Positions 1 through 5,236 of a DNA stretch of 5,236 nucleotides are shown here, in pieces. The stretch covers positions 1-5,236 of the forward strand of contig CANQCC010000098.1 in NCBI GenBank assembly GCA_947589635.1. The letters run 5' to 3'. Numbering within the stretch: the first letter of the stretch is position 1; each line of letters begins with the position of its first letter. The notes under the pieces are model-generated. The model had not been told where the DNA came from. It searched no databases and worked only from the letters and a program-made list of their open reading frames with translations. Both the position numbers and the translations under genes were made by a program. This DNA is from an uncultured Clostridia bacterium (lineage in GTDB: Bacteria; Bacillota; Clostridia; Christensenellales; CAG-917).

Positions 1-2
1 CC

Positions 3-116
3 CCCCCGGTAAATGCGAATTGTGAAGCGGTCATTCCCTTTATTATTAACGCAACGTTTGTCCGAGAGCAATTGGGGTCCCCACAAAATTGCGTAGCGAT
101 TTTGTGGGGTAAGTAA
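3..116 (+). CDS. Possible C-terminal fragment of an unidentified protein, cut by the left edge
   Basis: This plus-strand frame is open from the window edge to a TAA at 114-116 and would give 37 residues, ending in the tail EQLGSPQNCVAILWGK. I recognise no domain. The last dozen or so codons lie in the hairpin-forming block at 74-109, so if this is a real gene its C-terminus is supplied by the repeat. The other plus frames stop within the first 25 bases. Against it, a 37-codon open stretch can occur by chance, and no start or family match is visible. A minus-strand alternative (ATG at 32-34 running off the left edge) is equally unsupported. Confidence 0.2.
   Translation, partial: PPVNANCEAVIPFIINATFVREQLGSPQNCVAILWGK
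79..109. repeat. Long near-perfect hairpin in the intergenic block
   Basis: Positions 79-92 (CCCCACAAAATTGC) pair with 96-109 (GCGATTTTGTGGGG), giving 14 base pairs with one T-G wobble and a 3-base loop (GTA). The 5' arm also overlaps a competing small palindrome, GGGGTCCCC, at 74-82. No T-run follows on the plus strand, so a classic terminator is unlikely. The sharpness of the palindrome and its place next to further hairpins suggest an interspersed structured repeat or a piece of a structured transcript. Its copy number in the genome cannot be judged from this window. Confidence 0.65.
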
Positions 117-125
117 GGAGAAGCG

Positions 126-178
126 CCGCAGGTTGCGGTGGGCTTTTAGGCACCTTGCAAAGCAACGGTGCCAAGCCC
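126..178. repeat. Structured block with two consecutive hairpins
   Basis: A small hairpin pairs CCGCA (126-130) with TGCGG (134-138). It is followed by a larger one: GGGCTT (140-145) with AAGCCC (173-178), GGCACC (149-154) with GGTGCC (167-172), and TTGC (155-158) with GCAA (162-165). The loop is AAA, with a 3-base bulge on the left arm and a single bulged C at 166. About 16 base pairs in a 39-base span is far more than chance would give. No coding frame explains it. It may be one unit with the 79-109 hairpin, either a composite intergenic repeat or a small structured RNA. I recognise no Rfam class. Confidence 0.55.
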
Positions 179-195
179 TGAGCAACATGCAAGGG

Positions 196-290
196 GGATG
201 AAGAGCGCGAAAGAGGGGTTTGCCAAGTCGTCGAGCGTACATAGACGTACGTGACGTAAAGGAAAAGGGCGCTGACAAAGCTATTCGCCC
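196..290. repeat. Palindromic intergenic element, copy A (decayed)
   Basis: This stretch aligns end to end with copy B at 319-412. Shared blocks are the left edge GGATGAAGA, the central GTCGAGCGTACAT followed by CGTACGTGAC, and the right edge TGACAA then TATTCGCC. The central hairpin pairs CGTAC (236-240) with GTACG (247-251) around a 6-base loop, and CGTC (229-232) with GACG (253-256). An outer pairing AGCGC (204-208) with GCGCT (269-273) remains. The long inner arms seen in copy B are not complementary here, so this copy looks degenerate or built on another sequence. It has no coding potential. Confidence 0.65.
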
Positions 291-301
291 TATTGATAAC
301 T

Positions 302-429
302 TAAAAACCGCGCTATTTGGATGAAGAACGAGGAAGGGCAAATTTTCGAGTAGTCGAGCGTACATAAGCGTACGTGACTGCGAGAAAATTTGCCCTGACA
401 ATGTTATTCGCCAAATAGCGCGGTTTTTA
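302..429. repeat. Palindromic intergenic element, copy B, with 19-bp outer inverted repeat
   Basis: The outer arms are perfect over 19 base pairs (302-320 with 411-429; core AAAAACCGCGCTATTTGG). Inside lie 14-base unpaired flanks whose sequence is shared with copy A. Next come perfect 13-base-pair arms (335-347 with 384-396, AGGGCAAATTTTC), a G-A/A-G double mismatch, a 6-base-pair segment (350-355 with 376-381, one wobble), and a terminal stem CGTAC (359-363) with GTACG (370-374) around a 6-base loop. The right outer arm coincides with the last codons and stop region of yyaC. It carries no transposase, so it is a small non-autonomous or REP-like element. Confidence 0.75.
302..429 (-). terminator. 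Possible transcription terminator downstream of yyaC
   Basis: On the minus strand the yyaC stop codon (404-406) lies just inside the first arm. The second outer arm ends in GCGCGG followed by TTTTT, as expected of a factor-independent terminator. The mirror arm gives the same GCGCGG-TTTTT on the plus strand, so termination could work in both directions. The loop between the outer arms is large (90 bases) but folds into its own strong hairpin. Termination is inferred from structure only. Confidence 0.45.
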
Positions 430-1030
430 CCAAATTTGATACTTTATCGGACATATCAGCCACATAAACTTGCGATACTGCCATCAACTGCATAAGAGCG
501 TCGCCGCTGTTTTCGGCTACGACGCAAAGGACGCCGACGTCTCCGAAACGAGTGCGGCGGCCCTTGATGGCGGCGGGGCAGACGCCGTCGGAGCGGATGA
601 TGATCTGCCCTACTTTGTCGGCGGAGCCGAGGCTGGCGTCTATGGCAATGAAAACGGCGCCTTGATGGACGGCGCGGATGAAGGAAAGCCATCGCTCCAT
701 ATTTTTGCCGTTTACGCAGCAGTCCTCTGTGCCGTAGACGAAGGCGGGGACTCCCTGCTGTTTGAGGCGGGTGCCCACCATGGGACCGAGGGCGTCGCCG
801 GTGATGGCGATGGTGCCAAAGCAGACGATCACTATCTCCGGCTTTGTCGGCGCGATTCCCGCGATTCCTTTTCTTTGTCCCGCGGGGCGCTTGTTCCCCG
901 AAGAGGCAAGTGCGTCCCTGATAAGTTTGCTTGCAGGCGAAGGGCCCTCGTCCTCGACGGGTTTGCCTGCGGGAGAGGCGAGAGCGTCCTTGATAAGTTT
1001 GCGCTCGATATTATCCTTGCTTTTTCTCAT
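404..1030 (-). CDS. yyaC: YyaC-family (DUF1256) sporulation protein, putative spore protease
   Basis: The 208-residue product matches the YyaC/DUF1256 family of spore-forming Bacillota, a predicted peptidase-like fold related to germination and hydrogenase-maturation proteases; its substrate is not established. Visible family signatures are a glycine-rich segment FGTIAITGDALGPMVGT (71-87), VYGTED (98-103), IAIDASLG (128-135) and a C-terminal MAVSQVYVADMSDKV region. From memory, relatives have Cys where this has Ser in IDASLG. Residues 1-60 are a low-complexity linker with KLIKDALAS duplicated as KLIRDALAS. I chose ATG at 1028-1030, which gives near-typical family length; a TTG at 1120 would add 30 unconvincing residues. 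No strong ribosome binding site precedes either start. The gene is transcribed divergently from the cvpA-like gene. Its last codons (KTALFGE, stop) are in the arm of the palindromic element. Confidence 0.88.
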   Translation of the reverse strand: MRKSKDNIERKLIKDALASPAGKPVEDEGPSPASKLIRDALASSGNKRPAGQRKGIAGIAPTKPEIVIVCFGTIAITGDALGPMVGTRLKQQGVPAFVYGTEDCCVNGKNMERWLSFIRAVHQGAVFIAIDASLGSADKVGQIIIRSDGVCPAAIKGRRTRFGDVGVLCVVAENSGDALMQLMAVSQVYVADMSDKVSNLVKTALFGE

Positions 1031-1115
1031 TGGGGTATTATTGCCCCGCTTGCGAGGCGCTAAACGCGGGCGGGCTTCAAGAAGGTAAAAAGGAGGAAAT
1101 ATTTTGTCTTTTATT

Positions 1116-1128
1116 GGCAAAATTTGCC
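1116..1128. promoter_or_regulatory. Palindrome in the divergent intergenic region, possible operator
   Basis: GGCAAAATTTGCC is a perfect 6+1+6 palindrome and extends to T1115/A1129. It lies about 75 bases upstream of the proposed -35 of the cvpA-like gene and upstream of yyaC on the other strand, where a regulator could serve either gene. The half-site GCAAA recurs in the palindrome at 1161-1179. No regulator is identified. Confidence 0.35.
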
Positions 1129-1160
1129 ATAAATGCGGTGGCGGAGTCCTGTATCGGGCG

Positions 1161-1179
1161 CAATTTGCACAGCAAATTG
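1161..1179. promoter_or_regulatory. Perfect inverted repeat just upstream of the proposed promoter
   Basis: CAATTTGC (1161-1168) and GCAAATTG (1172-1179) form perfect 8-base arms around ACA. A wider pairing, GCGCAA (1158-1163) with TTGCGC (1189-1194), reaches the proposed -35. The position, about 10 bases before the -35, fits a transcription-factor site; a hairpin in a longer transcript is the alternative. Confidence 0.4.
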
Positions 1180-1188
1180 AAATTTATG

Positions 1189-1217
1189 TTGCGCTATTCA
1201 TATAAAATGATTATAAT
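1189..1217 (+). promoter_or_regulatory. Probable vegetative promoter for the cvpA-like gene and its downstream partner
   Basis: TATAAT at 1212-1217 is a perfect -10 box. It is preceded at a 17-base spacing by TTGCGC (1189-1194), which matches TTGACA only in its first three bases. The surroundings are strongly AT-rich compared with the genes. A second TATAAT at 1227-1232 has no convincing -35. The start codon lies at 1267, leaving a leader of about 40 bases. Confidence 0.5.
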
Positions 1218-1266
1218 GTGTTTGAATATAATATACTTATGCGTGCGTAGGCACAAAGAGGAAAAT

Positions 1267-2067
1267 ATGCAAACGATCTTATCGGCCGGTATATCCGGGG
1301 GCGACATAGTAGTCATCGTCATATTGGCGCTTGGTCTGTTGGGAGGGCTGTTCGGCGGGCTTGCGAAAGCGTTCAGCGGCGTATTCGCGTCCTTCACGGT
1401 GATTTTGGTTTCCCTTCTTCTGGCGGGGCTGACGGTGCCGGCGCTTTCGGGCTCGGCACTTGGCACGGCGCTTAACAAGCCGCTGCTGAATTCGGCAAAA
1501 GGCTGGGGCGAAGTTTTTCAGGCGGAGGTCTATATCTTCCGCGACGAGTTTAATACCCCGGTCAAAGACGAGGACGGCAACTATAAATATTATATCCAAC
1601 TCGAGGACGGCCCCGTCGCGCTTGAAGACGCGGTGGGCTCCGGGCTTGTAAACAAGACGAAGGGCAAGATCGCGGTGCGCCTTGCAAACAGGTTTATAAA
1701 CGAGGAGACGGAAGGTCAGTCGCTTGCGAAGTATGCGGGAGACGCTTTGACCACGCTTATCCTTGACATAATCATGTTTGTGGTGTTCTGCATTGTGCTT
1801 GGGCTTATCCTGTTCCTGCTGAGGCGGGTATTCAAAAAGATGCACAAGTCGGACAGTTTCGGCGTGCGGACGCTGGACAGGGTGCTGGGCGCGATAATCG
1901 GCGCGGCGCTTGCGCTTTTATTCGCGCTTATTGTGCTTGCGATATTCCACTCCGCGGCGGGCGAGACGACAAAGGTGGGCTCCTTCTTCATGAAGGGCAA
2001 CTTCTGCAAAGCGCTGTACACACACAATCCCATGTCGGGATTGCTGTCTAAGGTATTCGGAAAATAA
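1267..2067 (+). CDS. CvpA-like integral membrane protein
   Basis: The 266-residue product has the layout of the CvpA (colicin V production) family. It begins with two membrane helices (about 13-33 and 36-58), the first holding the glycine-rich GLLGGLFGGLAKAF stretch like the family's G-x-x-x-G-hydrophobic motif. A soluble loop of about 100 residues follows (about 60-160), rich in charged residues. Two more helices (161-186 and 205-228) include the LDRVLGAIIGAALALLFALI segment typical of the family C-terminal half. It is longer than the usual 160-200 residues because of the loop and a C-terminal tail. ATG 1267 is chosen because AGAGG at 1257-1261 lies 5 bases upstream; the frame stays open further left without a better start. 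CvpA proteins are envelope-associated with unsettled biochemistry. It is probably co-transcribed with the large gene at 2133. Confidence 0.78.
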   Translation: MQTILSAGISGGDIVVIVILALGLLGGLFGGLAKAFSGVFASFTVILVSLLLAGLTVPALSGSALGTALNKPLLNSAKGWGEVFQAEVYIFRDEFNTPVKDEDGNYKYYIQLEDGPVALEDAVGSGLVNKTKGKIAVRLANRFINEETEGQSLAKYAGDALTTLILDIIMFVVFCIVLGLILFLLRRVFKKMHKSDSFGVRTLDRVLGAIIGAALALLFALIVLAIFHSAAGETTKVGSFFMKGNFCKALYTHNPMSGLLSKVFGK

Positions 2068-2078
2068 AATTATATAAT

Positions 2079-2103
2079 CCGCCCGAAGAGCGCTTCGGGG
2101 CGG
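2079..2103 (+). other. Intercistronic hairpin between the cvpA-like gene and the large repeat gene
   Basis: CCGCCC-GAAG (2079-2088) pairs with CTTC-GGGCGG (2093-2103) around a four-base AGCG gap, with one bulged G. The stem is strong and GC-rich, but the following bases (CATACATCGG) contain no T-run. It is therefore more likely an mRNA-stabilising or attenuating hairpin within an operon than a full terminator. A weak alternative is that it ends the first transcript by another mechanism. Confidence 0.5.
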
Positions 2104-2132
2104 CATACATCGGTTAAATAAAAGGAGAAATT

Positions 2133-5100
2133 ATGAAAGTATTACGCGGGACGTTGACGTTTGTGTTGGGGCTGGTGCTTGGCATCATCCTGTTTTTGGT
2201 CGCGGTCGTCGGCACCATTGCCGGGCTTGGTACGCTGAGAACGGTGGGCGAGGTGCAATCTGCCGTCACCAACAAGGAGATAATAAGTTCGGACAGCGAG
2301 CTGTACGGCGAGACCTTGCTTAAGGCGATACAGGAGGCCATAAAGGACTACCAAAACTTCAACACGCTTTCCATGAAGACGCTGTACGAGCGCTACGGTA
2401 TAAAATTTTTCAAGGGCGTAAGCGGGTTGGACTTCACCTCCAAGGAGTTTTATTCCACTCCGCTGACGGACATAATCGGGGACCTTTCCCTTCTTCTCAA
2501 CGATTTTTATCTGTCCGACGTGGAAAAGGTCGCGGGGCTTGACTTCGAATCCTACAACCTGCCCATACTCACGGAAAATCTCGACGTAGGCATAAGCAAG
2601 GCGCTTGACAATATCCTCGGCTCGCTCAACGGGGATCTTTCCATCCGCTCCATAAAGGACAAGTTCGGCATAGACCTCGGCGTGGCGGACAACGACATGC
2701 TTGCGGCTTTGCAGGACATAAATCTGTCCTCTTTCGGCAGCGTGATAGACGCGCTTACGATAAACACGCTGCTTAAGGCGGATACGGACACCTTCATTTT
2801 GCGCGGCGAAAACCAAGTGTATACAAAAACTCAGCCCGCCGACGAATACGAAGTCGTGACCGCCGCCGAGATAGCAAACAAAGATTACGTCGCGCCCACG
2901 GGGGTTGAGACCTACATCGCAGGCGGATACGACGACGGCGCTCTCGACGTGCGCGAGCTGCGCTTTTATCGCTACTCGGACGGAAGAGTGGTCGTAAACA
3001 ACAGCTGCTACAACGACGGCTGGACAAAACCCGAAGACGTGGAAGTAGTGCGCCATCGCCTGTATTCGGAATTTAAAGGCAACTCCGCCGAAAACGGCGA
3101 GTATTACATCATAGGCTATGCAAACCGCATCGCCTCCTTCGCCGGCAACGAGTACACGCTTGTGGAAAAGGGCTTCGTCCCGCTTGCGGACGTCCTGTCC
3201 CGCTCCGTCGAGGACGAGGCGGTATCCGTTTACAAAAACAACGTGCGCGGCGGCAAAGTGGACATTCAAAGCTGCGTATATAAAGAGACCGTGGAGGAAG
3301 GCGAGGAGTCAAGCGAAGTCATAAAGGACAGCGAGATGTACGCCATGACGGACGAGGAGCTTACAAAGGACAGCTCTCTTGGCGTCGTCGAGGAACCCAA
3401 AGACAAGACCTATCTGCGCATGCACCTTGGCACATCCACTCCCGTGCTGCAAAAGATAAATTGGCTGAGCATAGGCGAGCTTCGCAATGCGGACAGCCTG
3501 TTGAACTCCCTGCGCATAGGCGACATCGTCACCTATACCGAGGACACCGCGCCCATTCTTGTCGCGCTGAAGGACAGCACGCTCAACAGCGTGGGCGAGG
3601 ATATCAACAACCTGAAAATCGGCGATATCCTCAAACTGGACGATGATTCCGCGCCCATCATGAAGGCGCTTGCAAATCGCGAATGCACGCTTGAGCAGTT
3701 GGATGAGATCGCCAACGTGCTCACCTTGGGCGAGCTTCTGGAGATACACTTCGACGAGTATGAAGAGGCTGCGGACGGAGCTTATGTCCGCTCGGAAATT
3801 TACGCCAACTACGATCAATATGTCGTCAACGAGATATACGGCTACGGCGCGGGCGACGCTCTTCCCCGCTACCATCTTAACGGCGAGGTCTACGAGGAGG
3901 CCTCGGACGGCGAGTTTGTCAAGACCTTCTACTACACCCTGTACGACCAAAAGAGAGACGGCGACGACGTCACAAGATACAACCTCACGCAGGCGGGAGA
4001 CACCGCGCTTGCTCTGCAATCGCTTGCAAGGCGCGCCTGCAAGATGGGAGATATGGGCTCCGCTCTTGACGACCTGACCGTGGCGGAACTGCTTCGCATA
4101 GAGCCCACCTCCGCGCACCTGTTCAAATCGCTTGCAAAACGCGGCAGCAAGATGTCCACGCTGGCGGACGAGGCGAACGACCTTGAGATCGGCGAGATGA
4201 TAGAGATCACTCCCGAATCCTCAAAACTGATGCGCTCGCTTGACGCAAGGCATTGCACCCTCAACGACATGAGCACGATCACGGACAAGCTGACCCTGCA
4301 GGAAATGCTTGAGATCACCTATGACAACTACGTGCAAAACGAAGAGGGCGCGGGCATGTACGTGCAGGTCCTGAACCCCGAAAGCTATGTGCCCTACGAC
4401 GAAGCGCACGACACATGGCCGGAGAGAGACAAATATACCTATAACAAAGAAAGCGACAGTTTCGATCTTTACGATGGGGATCTGCCCGCCGACGTGTCGC
4501 TGTTTGTGCAAGCCTCATACTTCACGCTGTACAATCCCGCCGTGCATACGGATGAGAGCGATAATATCTGCAAGGACGCGGACGGCAAGGTGACGCGCTA
4601 TGACAAACAGGCCGTGGAAGGCGCCTCGTCCTCTATCATTCAGCGCTTTGCGGGCGCGACGATGAACAGCTTCTCCACCGCTTTTGACGAGCTTATGCTG
4701 TCCGAAGTCATGGAGATAAACGGCGATCAGTTTGGCAAAGTCCTGCCGAGCGCCATAAACCTTGACGAGTCCGGAAAATACTACTATGGCGAATCAGTCG
4801 CGAGCGGAATAACCCTTTATAAGTATGACGAGGTGAACGCGGTCTACACCGTCGCCACGCAGGACGACCTCAAAAATTATAAGGACAACAGCGGCGAAGG
4901 AGACGTCAAAGCCCTGTTTAAGGTGGACGTGGCAGGAAGCTCCATATCCATACTCAAAAAGCTCGCCTACGTCAAGGTCAGCAAGTTGTCCGACGCCATG
5001 GAAATCGTGATGAAGGAAATGTTGCTGTCCGAAATCATCGACATCTACACCTACGACGCGATAGCGACTCTCAGCGATTATACGGTGGGCAAAGGCGGCG

Positions 5101-5236
5101 AGGCGAACATAGACGACTATAAAGACGGGCATTACTTCATCGAGTGGGACGGCCAAACTACCATCAACGACAAGCCCGTGGCGTATGTGTACGAGACGGG
5201 CGGCAAATATTTTGCCAACAACTTCCGCTACAGAAA
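2133..5236 (+). CDS. Large membrane-anchored repeat protein of unknown function, 3'-truncated by the window edge
   Basis: The frame is open for 1034 codons and runs off the right edge. ATG 2133 is preceded at 5 bases by AAAGGAG (2121-2127). Residues 1-7 are basic and residues 8-32 form one membrane helix without a lipobox cysteine, predicting an N-in anchor with the remainder outside. The remainder alternates short helical repeats with Tyr/Asp/Glu-rich inserts. Repeat starts, each a Leu in L-x-I/L-G/A/S-E/D-I/L/M-L/I, lie at residues 169, 208, 445, 460, 494, 530, 648, 684, 720, 854 and 963; several are exactly 36 apart. Between them runs a second pattern, S-x-P/H-I/L-hydrophobic-x-A/S-L. Inserts cover about 214-440, 540-635, 729-845, 863-935 and 973 onward. 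I recognise no enzyme motif or named family. An adhesin, envelope scaffold or binding protein is possible. It follows the CvpA-like gene with no intervening terminator. Confidence 0.85.
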   Translation, partial: MKVLRGTLTFVLGLVLGIILFLVAVVGTIAGLGTLRTVGEVQSAVTNKEIISSDSELYGETLLKAIQEAIKDYQNFNTLSMKTLYERYGIKFFKGVSGLDFTSKEFYSTPLTDIIGDLSLLLNDFYLSDVEKVAGLDFESYNLPILTENLDVGISKALDNILGSLNGDLSIRSIKDKFGIDLGVADNDMLAALQDINLSSFGSVIDALTINTLLKADTDTFILRGENQVYTKTQPADEYEVVTAAEIANKDYVAPTGVETYIAGGYDDGALDVRELRFYRYSDGRVVVNNSCYNDGWTKPEDVEVVRHRLYSEFKGNSAENGEYYIIGYANRIASFAGNEYTLVEKGFVPLADVLSRSVEDEAVSVYKNNVRGGKVDIQSCVYKETVEEGEESSEVIKDSEMYAMTDEELTKDSSLGVVEEPKDKTYLRMHLGTSTPVLQKINWLSIGELRNADSLLNSLRIGDIVTYTEDTAPILVALKDSTLNSVGEDINNLKIGDILKLDDDSAPIMKALANRECTLEQLDEIANVLTLGELLEIHFDEYEEAADGAYVRSEIYANYDQYVVNEIYGYGAGDALPRYHLNGEVYEEASDGEFVKTFYYTLYDQKRDGDDVTRYNLTQAGDTALALQSLARRACKMGDMGSALDDLTVAELLRIEPTSAHLFKSLAKRGSKMSTLADEANDLEIGEMIEITPESSKLMRSLDARHCTLNDMSTITDKLTLQEMLEITYDNYVQNEEGAGMYVQVLNPESYVPYDEAHDTWPERDKYTYNKESDSFDLYDGDLPADVSLFVQASYFTLYNPAVHTDESDNICKDADGKVTRYDKQAVEGASSSIIQRFAGATMNSFSTAFDELMLSEVMEINGDQFGKVLPSAINLDESGKYYYGESVASGITLYKYDEVNAVYTVATQDDLKNYKDNSGEGDVKALFKVDVAGSSISILKKLAYVKVSKLSDAMEIVMKEMLLSEIIDIYTYDAIATLSDYTVGKGGEANIDDYKDGHYFIEWDGQTTINDKPVAYVYETGGKYFANNFRYR

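Noticed and set aside
1..34. Start of a leftward gene at ATG 32-34 (minus strand)
   Set aside because: Only 11 codons are visible, the purine-rich stretch abuts the ATG with no spacing, and nothing recognisable is encoded.
196..429. CRISPR array or integron attC sites
   Set aside because: There are only two diverged copies with no regular identical repeats and spacers, no cas or integrase gene, and no attC core consensus at the ends.
470..1063. Plus-strand open frame of about 197 codons opposite yyaC
   Set aside because: It is antisense to a clear YyaC-family gene, its translation shows no family features, and it is explained by the codon bias of the real gene.
1031..1120. TTG start at 1120 for yyaC, adding 30 residues
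   Set aside because: The start codon is rare, there is no ribosome binding site, and the added residues do not resemble the family. ATG at 1030 gives about the usual length.
1030..1266. N-terminal extension of the cvpA-like gene to an upstream ATG at 1030
   Set aside because: The frame happens to be open, but the extension covers the promoter and palindromes, has unconvincing composition and lacks a ribosome binding site, whereas ATG 1267 has AGAGG at the right distance and starts just before the first CvpA helix.
2073..2078. TATAAT as a promoter for the large gene
   Set aside because: No -35-like sequence lies 16-18 bases upstream, and the hexamer sits just before the hairpin in an AT-rich gap. 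Co-transcription from 1189-1217 is simpler.
2142..3269. Minus-strand open frame of about 375 codons
   Set aside because: It lies wholly opposite the large rightward gene, which has a good ribosome binding site, a membrane anchor and internal protein repeats. The minus frame has no recognisable domain and is a shadow.
3309..4118. Minus-strand open frame of about 269 codons
   Set aside because: It is antisense to the repeat region of the large protein. Its openness follows from the GC-rich third positions of the real gene.

Overview
The window looks like chromosomal DNA of an uncultured, spore-forming Bacillota bacterium, most likely class Clostridia. The reasons are a YyaC-type sporulation protein, strong purine-rich ribosome binding sites (AGAGG, AAAGGAG, AGGAGG), moderate GC content with frequent ATA isoleucine codons, and no rRNA, tRNA, CRISPR array or transposase. 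A gut Christensenellales-like lineage is my guess from overall style; nothing in the window proves it.

Layout: positions 1-403 hold no intact gene. They carry several hairpin-forming blocks: one perfect-arm hairpin (79-109), a second structured block (126-178), and two related copies of an imperfect-palindrome element (about 196-290 and 302-429). At most, the tail of an unidentified reading frame enters from the left edge and stops at 116. Positions 404-1030 on the minus strand encode a YyaC (DUF1256) sporulation protein whose last codons lie inside the outer arm of the second element copy. Positions 1031-1266 form a divergent intergenic region with two sharp palindromes and a plausible vegetative promoter reading rightward.

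From 1267 to the right edge there is a rightward two-gene unit. The first gene is a 266-residue CvpA-like four-helix membrane protein (1267-2067). After a 65-base gap holding a hairpin comes a very large open frame (2133 to beyond 5236, at least 1034 residues). It encodes a protein with one N-terminal membrane anchor and a long, probably extracytoplasmic region. That region alternates short helical repeats of about 36 residues (consensus L-x-I/L-G/A/S-E/D-I/L/M-L/I) with Tyr/Asp-rich insert domains. I do not recognise this family.

How the parts may work together: the CvpA-like protein and the anchored repeat protein share orientation, have a short gap and appear to share one promoter, so a joint role in the cell envelope is plausible but unproven. 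YyaC is transcribed divergently and belongs to the sporulation programme. The two most interesting features are the palindromic element built into the 3' end of yyaC and the giant repeat protein.
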